This document shows positions 7,702-16,784 of a DNA stretch of 45,421 nt, piece after piece. Position numbers and translations under genes: made by a program. The notes under the pieces were generated by a model. It was not told the DNA's origin and did no database searches. It saw only the letters and a list, made by a program, of their open reading frames with translations. Origin of the DNA: Chitinophagaceae bacterium (lineage in GTDB: Bacteria > Bacteroidota > Bacteroidia > Chitinophagales > Chitinophagaceae); contig CANGMZ010000012.1 in assembly GCA_947454715.1 (NCBI GenBank), positions 1-45,421 on the forward strand, written 5' to 3'. Within the stretch, counting starts at the first letter, position 1, and each line of letters opens with the position of its first letter.

Positions 7702-9180
7702 TTATTTACGGTTCAATTTCCATTTACTTACTTGTCCTGAAGTTGCTGTTGCCAATTCAGGTTTCTTTTCCTGTTCCCAAATATGTGCGCCTAACAATGC
7801 AGCAACTTGTTGCGCTCCTTCGTCAGTTACCAATAGGTACTCAGGTTTATAATACTTATCTATGAATTTAGTATCAAAATGGCCAGTGCGGAATGGTTCT
7901 GTGCGAACAGCCCATTTGCCGAACTCAAGCGTATTCTTAATGCCTTTAATATGGTATTCATCAATGGCTCTGCAAAGTCTTTCAATTGCTTCATCGCGGT
8001 CTGCTCCATAAGCTATCAACTTAGCAATCATAGGATCATAGAAAATTGGAATTGCCATTCCCTCTTCAAAACCATCATCAACACGAACGCCAGGTCCTTT
8101 AGGAGGCTGGTACATTTCTAATGTGCCGGTATCTGGTAAGAAATTATTTAAAGGGTCTTCTGCACATACGCGCAATTCTATTGCATGTCCGGTGATTTTT
8201 AAATCAGCCTGTGTAAAAGAAAGTTTATTGCCTCTGGCAACGTTGATTTGTTCTTTTACCAAGTCTACACCTGTAATCATTTCTGTAACGCAATGCTCCA
8301 CTTGTAAGCGAGTATTCATTTCGAGGAAGTAAAAATTCAGGTCCTCGTCTACCAGGAATTCTACAGTACCTGCGCCATAGTAGTTGCAGGCACGCGCCAC
8401 AGCCACAGCGCATTCGCCCATACGATGACGGATATCTTCTGTAAGACAGCTAGATGGTGCCTCTTCTATTAATTTCTGGTGACGGCGCTGTATAGAGCAC
8501 TCACGCTCAAACAAATACACATAGTTACCGTGTTGGTCTCCCATCAATTGTATTTCAATATGGCGTGGAGCACCAACATATTTTTCTATAAATACAGCGT
8601 CGTTGCCAAATGCATTCAGTGCTTCGCTTTTTGCAGTAAGCATCTGTTGTTCCAGTTCTGCATCATTTTCAACAACACGCATACCCTTACCTCCTCCACC
8701 TGCAGAGGCCTTGATGAGGATTGGGAAACCAATACGATTGGCAATCTCTCTTGCTTCTGCAACATCGCGCAAAGGGTCTTCGGTACCCGGAACCATTGGT
8801 ACATCAAATTTCTTTGCTGCTTGTTTTGCAGATATTTTGTCTCCCATCATCTCAATAGAATGAGCCGATGGGCCAATGAATATAAGTCCGGCATCTGTTA
8901 CTGCCTTTGAGAATGAAGCGTTTTCACTAAGGAAGCCATAACCGGGGTGTATAGCATCTGCACCTGTTTGTTTTGCTGCAGCTATTATTTTTTCGCCACG
9001 AAGATATGATTGAGCGGACAATGCCGGGCCTATGCATATTGCCTCGTCAGCATAACGTACAAAAGGCATATTCCTGTCTGCTTCAGAGAATACGGCCACT
9101 GTTTTAATACCCATTTCCTTTGCGGTACGCATTACACGCATGGCTATTTCACCACGGTTAGCTATCAGTATTTTTTGCAT
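7702..9180 (-). CDS. accC: Biotin carboxylase subunit of acyl-CoA carboxylase
   Basis: 492 residues. The order is a Rossmann-like N-domain (QKILIANRGEIAMRV), ATP-grasp with GGGGKGM at 161-167, the EKYVGAPRHIEIQ segment, and FLEMNTRLQVEHCVTE. It carboxylates biotin on a carrier protein using ATP and bicarbonate. It is about 40 residues longer than E. coli AccC; the extra tail (GAQQVAALLGAHIWEQEK onward) is common in Bacteroidota biotin carboxylases, which often belong to propionyl-CoA or other acyl-CoA carboxylases. No carrier or carboxyltransferase gene is adjacent, so the acyl substrate is not settled. Confidence 0.9.
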   Translation of the reverse strand: MQKILIANRGEIAMRVMRTAKEMGIKTVAVFSEADRNMPFVRYADEAICIGPALSAQSYLRGEKIIAAAKQTGADAIHPGYGFLSENASFSKAVTDAGLIFIGPSAHSIEMMGDKISAKQAAKKFDVPMVPGTEDPLRDVAEAREIANRIGFPILIKASAGGGGKGMRVVENDAELEQQMLTAKSEALNAFGNDAVFIEKYVGAPRHIEIQLMGDQHGNYVYLFERECSIQRRHQKLIEEAPSSCLTEDIRHRMGECAVAVARACNYYGAGTVEFLVDEDLNFYFLEMNTRLQVEHCVTEMITGVDLVKEQINVARGNKLSFTQADLKITGHAIELRVCAEDPLNNFLPDTGTLEMYQPPKGPGVRVDDGFEEGMAIPIFYDPMIAKLIAYGADRDEAIERLCRAIDEYHIKGIKNTLEFGKWAVRTEPFRTGHFDTKFIDKYYKPEYLLVTDEGAQQVAALLGAHIWEQEKKPELATATSGQVSKWKLNRK

Positions 9181-9325
9181 GGGGCTAAGATAGGCTAAAA
9201 TGTTAAAAGGGTGAAAACTCTAACGGTAAAAAGGTATAGTATGTTGAGCGGTAATGGGTTATTGGGGAGGGAGTGTTGGTTGAGAAAATACGAAAAAAAA
9301 ATTTAACGACGCAATTGTTGGGATG

Positions 9326-9356
9326 CAAAAATCCCGCCTCCAAAGGAGACGGGATT
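9326..9356 (-). terminator. Terminator of the ABC-F gene
   Basis: On the minus strand a 12-bp stem with one mismatch (9330-9341 with 9345-9356, 3-base loop) is followed by TTTTTGC. It lies just after the stop of the ABC-F gene. Confidence 0.75.
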
Positions 9357-9384
9357 AAATATCAGAGATTTGAAAATGACTTAA

Positions 9385-11016
9385 TTAAGCAATTACTCCG
9401 CCATACAATTCAAGACGCTGTGCTTTAACACGGTCGTTGGTCATGTATTCGTCGAAGGTCATTTCGCGGTCTATTAGGCCACCCGGAGTAATTTCCAAGA
9501 TGCGGTCTGCAACTGTATTAGCCAATTCATGGTCACGTGTTGTGAAAAGGATGGTTCCCTTAAAGTCTTTCATGCCATTGTTCAGGGCTGTGATACTTTC
9601 CAAGTCAAGGTGGTTGGTAGGCTCATCAAGCATTAACACATTACCTTTCAGCATCATCATGCGGCTCAACATACAACGCATTTTTTCGCCACCGGACAGC
9701 ACTGAAGACTTTTTCAATGTTTCTTCTCCTGAGAATAACATTCTGCCCAAGAATCCACGGATGAAGGTTTCATCTTTTTCTTCTGAGTATTGTCTCAACC
9801 AGTCAATGAGGTTGTCGTCGTTACCGGCAAAATAATTAGAGTTGTCATTTGGCAGGTAAGTAGGTGTAACTGTTACACCCCATTTGAAGCTACCTTCAAA
9901 ATCTTTGTCCTCACCTGAAAGTACCTGGTAAAATGCACTTGTTGCCAAAGAGTTGGCAGAAAGAACCGCAATCTTTTGTCCGCGTTTCAAGTCAAAAGTG
10001 ATGTCTTTGAACAGTACTTCACCATTAACTGTTTTTCCCAATCCTTTTACTTCAATAATCTGATCACCTGCTTCGCGTACCTGATTGTTAAACAATATCG
10101 CCGGATATTTACGGTTAGAAACAACCATATCATCAAGCTTAATTTTATCCAATGCTTTCTTACGACTTGTAGCCTGTTTAGACTTAGATGCATTAGCCGA
10201 GAAACGGGCAATAAAGTCCTTTAATTCAGCTATTTTATCTTCAGCTTTCTTATTTTGATCACTACGTTGCTTTAATAACAACTGGCTAGATTCATACCAG
10301 AAAGAGTAGTTACCTGTGAATGTGTTAATCTTACCGAAGTCAATATCGGCAACGTGTGTACAAACAGTATCTAAGAAGTGACGATCATGCGATACAACCA
10401 ATACAATCTTCTCATAATCAGCCAGGAAGTTTTCTAACCAGCCAATTGTTTCCAGATCAAGGTCATTGGTAGGTTCATCTAACAACAGAATGTCCGGATT
10501 ACCAAACAGTGCCTGCGCTAAAAGCACACGTACTTTCTGATTACCATCCAGTTCTTTAAGCAGCTTGCTGTGGTATACTTCTTTTATACCGAGGTTACTC
10601 AATAGGGTAGCTGCATCACTTTCTGCGTTCCAGCCGTCCATTTCAGCAAATAAACCCTCAAGCTCACCTGCCTTAATGCCATCTTCTTCAGTAAAATCTT
10701 CTTTAGCATATATGGCATCTTTAGCCTGCATTACTTCGAAAAGAGTAGTGTTACCGCGCATTACAGTTTCGAGTACAGAAATTTCATCAAACTCGTAGTG
10801 GTTCTGCTTCAGTACACTCATTCTCTGCCCCTTGGTGATATCAACCTTACCTGTGGTAGGCTCTATCTCGCCAGAGATTATTTTCAGGAATGTAGATTTA
10901 CCGGCTCCATTAGCACCGATAATGCCATAACAATTACCCTCCGTAAATCGGGTATTCACATCTTCAAACAGCACGCGCTTGCCGTAGCGAAGCGATAAAT
11001 TATTAATAGTAATCAT
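9385..11016 (-). CDS. ABC-F family ATPase (YbiT-like), second nucleotide site degenerate
   Basis: 543 residues with two ABC domains and the ABC-F linker (about 240-305, with RFSANASKSKQATSR). NBD1 has Walker A GANGAGKST (34-42), Walker B ILLLDEPTND and the H-loop SHD (209-211), but its signature is the poor LDGNQ (156-160). NBD2 has a good signature LSGGE (440-444) and Walker B MLDEPTNHLD, but Walker A is replaced by SANSLATSA (353-361, the Lys position is Thr359) and the H-loop by TRD. This leaves one complete composite ATP site. ABC-F proteins act on the ribosome; YbiT relatives are thought to help translation, not transport. Confidence 0.9.
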   Translation of the reverse strand: MITINNLSLRYGKRVLFEDVNTRFTEGNCYGIIGANGAGKSTFLKIISGEIEPTTGKVDITKGQRMSVLKQNHYEFDEISVLETVMRGNTTLFEVMQAKDAIYAKEDFTEEDGIKAGELEGLFAEMDGWNAESDAATLLSNLGIKEVYHSKLLKELDGNQKVRVLLAQALFGNPDILLLDEPTNDLDLETIGWLENFLADYEKIVLVVSHDRHFLDTVCTHVADIDFGKINTFTGNYSFWYESSQLLLKQRSDQNKKAEDKIAELKDFIARFSANASKSKQATSRKKALDKIKLDDMVVSNRKYPAILFNNQVREAGDQIIEVKGLGKTVNGEVLFKDITFDLKRGQKIAVLSANSLATSAFYQVLSGEDKDFEGSFKWGVTVTPTYLPNDNSNYFAGNDDNLIDWLRQYSEEKDETFIRGFLGRMLFSGEETLKKSSVLSGGEKMRCMLSRMMMLKGNVLMLDEPTNHLDLESITALNNGMKDFKGTILFTTRDHELANTVADRILEITPGGLIDREMTFDEYMTNDRVKAQRLELYGGVIA

Positions 11017-11082
11017 AATATTGTAGTAGGTAGATAGTCAAGACAGCTATTATAACTCTTTTCTATCTGTTTTTGAGGGTGC

Positions 11083-11090
11083 AAAGGTAC
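11083..11090 (-). promoter_or_regulatory. -7 element of the ABC-F gene
   Basis: The minus strand reads TACCTTTGC, the fullest form of the Bacteroidota -7 motif, 66 bases before the start codon. The same 9-mer precedes ribBA and tsaD. Confidence 0.6.
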
Positions 11091-11173
11091 GAAATATATG
11101 GTGTAAAACTATGTGGTGGTATTGTAGATTTTGAAGATGGTATGATAAATTTCTATTACGTTTTGTATTTGCC

Positions 11174-13030
11174 CTAATTACATAGTTTTTGCATAACATC
11201 GGCTGGAGGTGCGTAGCCTCTGGCGATTGCAATCTTGAAATCATCACAAGGTGAATTCCCTGACTTGTATTTTAGAATACCACGATAGTAATATGCTGTT
11301 GCGTTTGTATTGTCCAGTGAAAGCGCCTTATCTATATCTGCTCCAGCCAGTCCATATTGCCCTGTGTTGGTATATGCCAGGCCCCTGTGCAGGTAAAATA
11401 GGGGTTCGTTATCTTCATAGCGTATGGCCTTGGAGTAGTAATCAATGGATGGTCCGATCTCGCCAAGTTGTTCTGCACAATTTCCTTTTATATACCATGC
11501 TCGTGCATTGGCAGGCTGTGTCTCCAGTACTTTCTCGGCATCGGTTAGTGCGTTTGCGCTTTTACCTGTCCCCATATATATCAGCGCTCTATTAAAGTAC
11601 GCTTCGGGATGTGGGTGAATTTGCAGCGATTTATTAAATGCATCGAGCGACTCATTTATTCTGTTCTCTTTAAGCCATAGAATACCCATATTATACCATG
11701 CTTTGTAGTTTAATGGATCAATATGTACTGCCTTGGCAATATGTATTTCTGCTTCTTTATTATTTCCGTCTCGCATGTATAGTGCGCCAACATTGTATTG
11801 TGCAGCGGCCGACTCCGGAAATTCTTTAAGCATTGAATTAGTAAATGCAAGTTCAGACATCCATATATCGTTTCTGAAAAATGTCGCAACAGCGAGGGTT
11901 GTAGATATAGAAGTAAAAAATACAATAGCCACTTTGTGTTTGCGATTTTTCTGTAACCAGTTTACCGGATAATACACCAATGGAAAAATAATTCCTACAC
12001 CGGCTATGTACACATATCGATCTGCCATCAGGTATTCACCAAAATTTATGAATTGCAGCACCAGAACAATATTTACAGAGAAAAATAATATGCCACCACT
12101 TAATATGTGCCACTGTCTGCGCCAGCCGATTATGCCTACTGTAAGGACTGCTGCTGCAATAAAAAGAGAAAAATACTGTGCGTGACCGATGGACTGTGGA
12201 TAAGGGTAGATGACGGAGAGGTGCAACGGCATAATAAGATGAGCAATATACCTTGTATAAGCATCTGCTGCCAAAAGTAGGGTATCTGCCACTCCATAGG
12301 GATGCAGGTTCAGCCATTGGCCAGATTGCTGTGCCCAAATGGCAACAATCCCCAACGTTATAGCCGCTAATAATAATGGCAGGAAGATTGTCCATGATTT
12401 TTTCATGTTCAAGCTCTTGTTCATCCATACGTTCACAGCGAGTAATGAAATAGGTAAGACTACTCCCAATCCTTTCGAAAGCATTGCTGCTGTGCCCAAT
12501 AACAATAAAAGCAATAATTTGTATCTGCTCGGTTTTGAAATATATGTTGCATATTGAAGCAGTGCAAGGAAATAGAAAAGGGCACATAGTAAAGTCTTAC
12601 GTTCGGCTATCCAGGATACAGATTCTGTTTGGCACGGATGGAGGGCAAAGATCAAAGCTGTAAAAAGAGCGACTACCCTGTTTTGTTGCAATTTTGTAAT
12701 AAGATGATACAGAATAAGAGAATTGGTGATGTGCAGCAGCAAATTGGAGAGATGGTAGATAAACGGAGATTGCTTGCCTAAAGTGAAATCGGCTGCATAC
12801 GACATCATGGTGAGCGGGTGATAATTGCCAATATAAAATCGGGAGAACCAGTCTGAGATATTGGTCAATGAAAAGCCATGAACGTCAGGATTGGTTACAA
12901 TGTATTCGCCATCGTCCCAAGATGAGAACGGTGCATGTAGTACTTTAAAGTAGGCAAAGCAAATGGTTGTTATTAAAAAACCGATATGCAACCAATTATT
13001 CTTGTTATTCTGAGATAGTGTCTGGGTCAT
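11174..13030 (-). CDS. Multi-pass membrane GT-C glycosyltransferase-like protein with TPR tail
   Basis: 618 residues. The first 390 hold about ten membrane segments. The first periplasmic loop has SSWDDGEYIVTNPDVHG, and later ALIFALHPCQTESVSWIAERK; both resemble bacterial relatives of TMTC/PMT O-mannosyltransferases, where the Asp pair in the first loop is catalytic. Residues about 410-600 are tandem tetratricopeptide repeats (AAQYNVGALYMRDGNNKEAE, AWYNMGILWLKENRINESLD, and others). The likely role is transfer of a sugar from a lipid donor to an extracytoplasmic acceptor held by the repeats, but neither substrate can be named. The gene follows no obvious partner. Confidence 0.8.
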   Translation of the reverse strand: MTQTLSQNNKNNWLHIGFLITTICFAYFKVLHAPFSSWDDGEYIVTNPDVHGFSLTNISDWFSRFYIGNYHPLTMMSYAADFTLGKQSPFIYHLSNLLLHITNSLILYHLITKLQQNRVVALFTALIFALHPCQTESVSWIAERKTLLCALFYFLALLQYATYISKPSRYKLLLLLLLGTAAMLSKGLGVVLPISLLAVNVWMNKSLNMKKSWTIFLPLLLAAITLGIVAIWAQQSGQWLNLHPYGVADTLLLAADAYTRYIAHLIMPLHLSVIYPYPQSIGHAQYFSLFIAAAVLTVGIIGWRRQWHILSGGILFFSVNIVLVLQFINFGEYLMADRYVYIAGVGIIFPLVYYPVNWLQKNRKHKVAIVFFTSISTTLAVATFFRNDIWMSELAFTNSMLKEFPESAAAQYNVGALYMRDGNNKEAEIHIAKAVHIDPLNYKAWYNMGILWLKENRINESLDAFNKSLQIHPHPEAYFNRALIYMGTGKSANALTDAEKVLETQPANARAWYIKGNCAEQLGEIGPSIDYYSKAIRYEDNEPLFYLHRGLAYTNTGQYGLAGADIDKALSLDNTNATAYYYRGILKYKSGNSPCDDFKIAIARGYAPPADVMQKLCN

Positions 13031-13071
13031 TATTCACGCCTGTTGACGTTAAATTCAATATATTATAATAA

Positions 13072-13100
13072 CCGGTGTACCGATTGAGGCGGTACACCGG
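13072..13100 (-). terminator. Terminator-like hairpin between two minus-strand genes
   Basis: CCGGTGTACCG and CGGTACACCGG form a perfect 11-bp stem with a 7-base loop. On the minus strand it follows the lipoprotein gene ending at 13124 and is followed by TTATTATAATATATT, so the U-run is weak. Confidence 0.6.
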
Positions 13101-13123
13101 CAGTGATTATATAGCGCAAATTA

Positions 13124-14077
13124 TTAAAGTCCGTTTAGTTGTGTTTTGAACACCACGGGATCTGTTTCCACAAGATTTACAGTGTAGTTACTTCCGGTTG
13201 TAGGGGTTACACCCAGTGTACCACCATAAAACTTACCGCCAAGGAATGTAAATAATGCGAAATGCACAGGTATATTGGGTATGTGGGTTTCTGAAAATAC
13301 CCCAGCAGAATAGCTTCCTATATAACCGAGTGGCCAAGCTGATTTGTAATTGTCATAAAGTGTATAGCCGAATACCTTATCTGAAGTGTTTATTGTGACT
13401 CCGCCAACTGCAGCTGTTACAGTGAAGGCCTGGTAATTTGGAGACGACATAAACATATCAGCATTACAACGTCTGAGACTGTCTGAAATTATTCCCAATG
13501 TATCTGTAGAAACTGTAAATACAAAATTATAATGGGCAGAATCGAGTGCGGGTTGTACCCAGTTTGTTTTAAACTGAGTAGTATCGAGCGTGGGGTTACC
13601 TGCAAAAAATTGCATCCCGGTTGGTGCAGCAGTGCCTTGCGGAATGTTGGAAGAAAAGAAAGTATGTGGTTTAAGATATACGGGTGTTCCATTCTGGGTA
13701 GCTGATACATCAATCTCCCCACCAGATAATAAGGGATCACCATTGCTTATGGGTAGCATTTTGGAAAAAAGCATATCGCCTTTCTTAAGATATTCGCAAA
13801 CTTTCACTTGCACGCTTCCCGTAACGGTCGTTCCGGAGGTAGTAATAAATGCGGAGGCGGGGAAAGTGTATCTGGTACCACTGTTGCCATAGAAGCTGCC
13901 GCCGGTTGAGGCATCTATGGTCACAGTTTTAGGCTGTAGATTTAATTTGCTGAAAACATCATCGATTGATGAATAGGTATCAACATTTACTGGGGTAGAC
14001 ACGGTGTCATTCTTGGCGCACGAAAGCATCAGCGAAGAGCCTGCAAGAACAGAAAGGAAAATTTGTTGGGGCTTCAT
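13124..14077 (-). CDS. Lipoprotein of unknown function
   Basis: 317 residues. A signal peptide ends in the lipobox MLSC with Cys20. The mature part begins with a Ser/Thr/Val linker, then GSFYGNSGTRYTFPASAFITTSG, VTGSVQVKVCEYLKKGDMLF and GGEIDVSATQNGTPVYL. This pattern recurs in Bacteroidota surface lipoproteins that have a ZU5-like or carboxypeptidase-regulatory-like beta domain. No catalytic motif is seen. The gene is probably a single-gene unit, bounded by the hairpin at 13072-13100. Confidence 0.75.
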   Translation of the reverse strand: MKPQQIFLSVLAGSSLMLSCAKNDTVSTPVNVDTYSSIDDVFSKLNLQPKTVTIDASTGGSFYGNSGTRYTFPASAFITTSGTTVTGSVQVKVCEYLKKGDMLFSKMLPISNGDPLLSGGEIDVSATQNGTPVYLKPHTFFSSNIPQGTAAPTGMQFFAGNPTLDTTQFKTNWVQPALDSAHYNFVFTVSTDTLGIISDSLRRCNADMFMSSPNYQAFTVTAAVGGVTINTSDKVFGYTLYDNYKSAWPLGYIGSYSAGVFSETHIPNIPVHFALFTFLGGKFYGGTLGVTPTTGSNYTVNLVETDPVVFKTQLNGL

Positions 14078-14142
14078 AGAATTGTTGTTTAGTAGTAGTT
14101 AAAAATGAATGTGCTTTTTAAATCTAAGTTAGAATATTAAAT

Positions 14143-14158
14143 GTTATTAATTAATAAC
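14143..14158. repeat. 16-bp perfect palindrome upstream of the lipoprotein gene
   Basis: GTTATTAATTAATAAC is a perfect inverted repeat, 66 bases before the minus-strand lipoprotein start. It is AT-only apart from the ends and could be a regulator site or chance. Confidence 0.4.
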
Positions 14159-14341
14159 GGATAGTTTGCTGTATTGTTGTATTCGTTTTATTTTATTTTA
14201 AATGAAACGTTATTTTTTGTGCAGGTTTAAACTATCGGCATGCTCCGGCATGTGTTATCTCGCATACATTATATTGATACGACTAATACCATTATTCCTA
14301 ATTCTGTAAATCAGCCATTTAATCCATAAAAACAATAACCG

Positions 14342-14349
14342 TACCTTTG
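14342..14349 (+). promoter_or_regulatory. -7 element of ribBA
   Basis: TACCTTTG followed by C matches the Bacteroidota -7 consensus; the start codon lies 22 bases further on. The leader is too short for an FMN riboswitch, and I see none upstream. Confidence 0.6.
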
Positions 14350-14371
14350 CAGCCATTTAGAGAGAATTTAT

Positions 14372-15571
14372 ATGCTGGATACTATAGAAGCTGCGCTGGA
14401 AGACCTGAAAAATGGTAAATTACTGATAGTGGTTGATGATGAAGATCGTGAGAATGAAGGTGATTTTGTTACTGCTGCACGTAATGTTACCCCCGAGATT
14501 ATCAATTTCATGTCGAAATACGGACGTGGTCTGATATGCGCTCCATTAACTGAAAGCCGTTGTGATGAGTTGAAACTCAACTTGATGGTGGAAAACAATA
14601 CTGTACTACACCAAACGCCATTCACTGTTTCAGTAGACCTGATAGGGCAGGGATGTACAACAGGTATATCAGCACATGACAGATCTAAAACTGTTCAGGC
14701 ATTGATAGACCCGAACACAAAACCTGAAGATTTGGGTCGCCCGGGGCATATTTTCCCGCTTAGAGCCAGAGATGGTGGTGTGCTGCGTCGCATTGGTCAT
14801 ACTGAAGCTACTGTAGATCTTGCTCGTCTTGCTGGTTTGGAACCTGCAGGTGTGCTGGTAGAGATAATGAACGATGATGGTACTATGGCACGTATGCCGC
14901 AGTTGATGGAGGTAGCTAAGAAATTTGATCTTAAAATTATTTCAATAAAGGACTTAATTGCCTATCGCCTTAAAGTAGAATCGCTGGTAGAAGAGGTAGT
15001 ACATGTACACATGCCTACAAAGCATGGTGATTTTGAATTGTATGCTTTTAAGCAGTTAAGCACCGGTGAGAACCACATGGCATTGGTAAAAGGTACGTGG
15101 GAAAAAGATGAGCCGGTTTTGGTTCGGGTACACAGTTCTTGCTTTACCGGTGATATATTACATTCGCTTCGTTGTGATTGTGGCGACCAACTGGAAGCCG
15201 CTATGGAAATGGTAGAAAGAGAAGGAAAGGGTATTGTGCTATACATGAACCAGGAAGGAAGAGGTATTGGCTTGTTTAATAAGCTGAAGGCCTACAAGCT
15301 GCAGGAACAAGGAAAAGATACTGTTGAAGCTAATTTGGCATTAGGCTTTAAGAACGATGAGCGTGACTATGGCGTAGGTGCGCAGATACTTCGTCACTTG
15401 GGCGCAACTAAGTTAAGGCTCATGACCAATAACCCACGTAAGCGTGCGGGACTTAATGGTTATGGGCTGGAAATAGTTGAAAATGTGGCTATAGAAATCA
15501 AGCCTAATAAGCATAATGAATTTTACCTCCAGACTAAGCGCGATAAGCTAGGTCATGAGATCTTGAAATAA
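14372..15571 (+). CDS. ribBA: Bifunctional DHBP synthase / GTP cyclohydrolase II
   Basis: 399 residues, the standard RibBA length. The RibB half (about 1-200) makes 3,4-dihydroxy-2-butanone 4-phosphate from ribulose 5-phosphate and shows [11 protein letters not shown] and [13 protein letters not shown]. The RibA half (about 205-397) opens GTP to the first pyrimidine intermediate of riboflavin; its zinc cysteines are at 257, 268 and 270 in [19 protein letters not shown], with [11 protein letters not shown] for catalysis. A glycosyltransferase gene starts 17 bases after the stop and is probably cotranscribed, although its function is unrelated. Confidence 0.96.
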   Translation: MLDTIEAALEDLKNGKLLIVVDDEDRENEGDFVTAARNVTPEIINFMSKYGRGLICAPLTESRCDELKLNLMVENNTVLHQTPFTVSVDLIGQGCTTGISAHDRSKTVQALIDPNTKPEDLGRPGHIFPLRARDGGVLRRIGHTEATVDLARLAGLEPAGVLVEIMNDDGTMARMPQLMEVAKKFDLKIISIKDLIAYRLKVESLVEEVVHVHMPTKHGDFELYAFKQLSTGENHMALVKGTWEKDEPVLVRVHSSCFTGDILHSLRCDCGDQLEAAMEMVEREGKGIVLYMNQEGRGIGLFNKLKAYKLQEQGKDTVEANLALGFKNDERDYGVGAQILRHLGATKLRLMTNNPRKRAGLNGYGLEIVENVAIEIKPNKHNEFYLQTKRDKLGHEILK

Positions 15572-15588
15572 CCAATTAATAGTCTGTT

Positions 15589-16773
15589 TTGAAGATATTG
15601 TTCCTCGCCAACAGGGTTCCTTACCCTCCGTATCGTGGTGATAAATTGAAGATATTTAACCTCGCCAAAAGGCTGAAGGGTAGGCATGAATTGTACCTGC
15701 TCACTTTTGCGCAAAATGAAGAGGATTTATCTTACAAAGCAGAACTCGAAAAAATATTCAAAGAAGTACATTTTGTGTATTTGCCAAAATGGAAAAGTGC
15801 GGCTCAATGCCTTACCGGGGCACTGAGCCGCAAACCGCTACAAGTAATCTATTTTCAGAGTAAGGAAATGGAATTGCAGTTGGCTAAGTTGCTCGGTAGG
15901 GTACACTTTGATGCTATACATGTGCAGCACCTGCGTATGTCGCCATACCTGGCAGGTAAAAAAGATGTTCCCCGCATTCTTGATTTGCCGGATGCGTTTT
16001 CTCTTTATTGGGAGCGTCGAAAAACGGTGAAACGTGGTTTACTCACTACAATATTTGAGAACATAGAACAAAAAAGAGTGTTGGCTTATGAGCCAATACT
16101 TAAAGAATATGACATGAGTCTGGTATGCTCTCAGGAAGATCTGGAGTATATGCAAAAAACACATCACACTAACAATATGCGCCTGCTACCTAACGGGGTG
16201 GACATGAGCACATTTACAGCGGGTGATCATGATTATTCCCACAACAATACTATCCTCTTTACCGGTAATATGGATTACGCACCTAATGTAGATGCGGTAA
16301 TCTATTTTACTCAGTTAATATTGCCGGCTATTCGTGAAAAAATGCCGCATGTAAAGTTTGTGATTGCAGGTCAGCGGCCTGTACCTAAGGTATCTGAGTT
16401 GGCCAACGAATATGTTACAGTGACCGGTTTTGTGAAAGATCTGGCTGCAATGTATAATAGTGCCAGTGTAGTGGTTGCTCCGTTGCGTTTTGGAGCGGGT
16501 ACGCAGAATAAGGTGTTGGAAGCTATGGCTATGGGTATTCCTGTTGTTTGCTCCAATATAGGTTTTGGTGGTTTGGGTATTCAGAGTGGAGAGGGCGCAG
16601 TAATGCAGACAGATCCTCAGGAATTTGCAAAGAGTGTGATCGCCATATTGTCATCTGAAACGGAACGACGTATGATTGGTAATGAAGGGATGCGCGTGAT
16701 AAAAACGAAATTTGACTGGGATGTTGTATCGCTCACTTTGGAGCAATACTTCAAAGAAATTGCCGGCAAATAA
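15589..16773 (+). CDS. Glycosyltransferase family 4 protein, TIGR03087-like
   Basis: 394 residues with a GT-B fold. The start KILFLANRVPYPPYRGDKLK is the signature of the sugar transferases first described with PEP-CTERM/exosortase loci (TIGR03087, Stp1-like); such genes are also common in Bacteroidota polysaccharide synthesis. The C-terminal donor site has TGFVKDLAAMYNSASVVVAP and GAGTQNKVLEAMAMGIPVV. The start codon is TTG, fixed by homology because the ORF has no earlier start. No exosortase gene is in this window. The sugar and acceptor are unknown. Confidence 0.85.
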   Translation: MKILFLANRVPYPPYRGDKLKIFNLAKRLKGRHELYLLTFAQNEEDLSYKAELEKIFKEVHFVYLPKWKSAAQCLTGALSRKPLQVIYFQSKEMELQLAKLLGRVHFDAIHVQHLRMSPYLAGKKDVPRILDLPDAFSLYWERRKTVKRGLLTTIFENIEQKRVLAYEPILKEYDMSLVCSQEDLEYMQKTHHTNNMRLLPNGVDMSTFTAGDHDYSHNNTILFTGNMDYAPNVDAVIYFTQLILPAIREKMPHVKFVIAGQRPVPKVSELANEYVTVTGFVKDLAAMYNSASVVVAPLRFGAGTQNKVLEAMAMGIPVVCSNIGFGGLGIQSGEGAVMQTDPQEFAKSVIAILSSETERRMIGNEGMRVIKTKFDWDVVSLTLEQYFKEIAGK

Positions 16774-16784
16774 CTAAGCAACAA

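Noticed and set aside
8479..8910. 143-residue plus-strand ORF inside the biotin carboxylase gene
   Set aside because: It is antisense to the conserved accC core with no recognisable motif; the minus-strand gene explains the sequence.
12036..12587. 183-residue minus-strand ORF overlapping the TPR membrane protein
   Set aside because: It is a shifted frame of the same strand, low in plausible motifs; the main frame has clear membrane segments and repeats.
14159..14371. FMN riboswitch upstream of ribBA
   Set aside because: The conserved FMN motifs are absent and the predicted leader is only about 20 bases.
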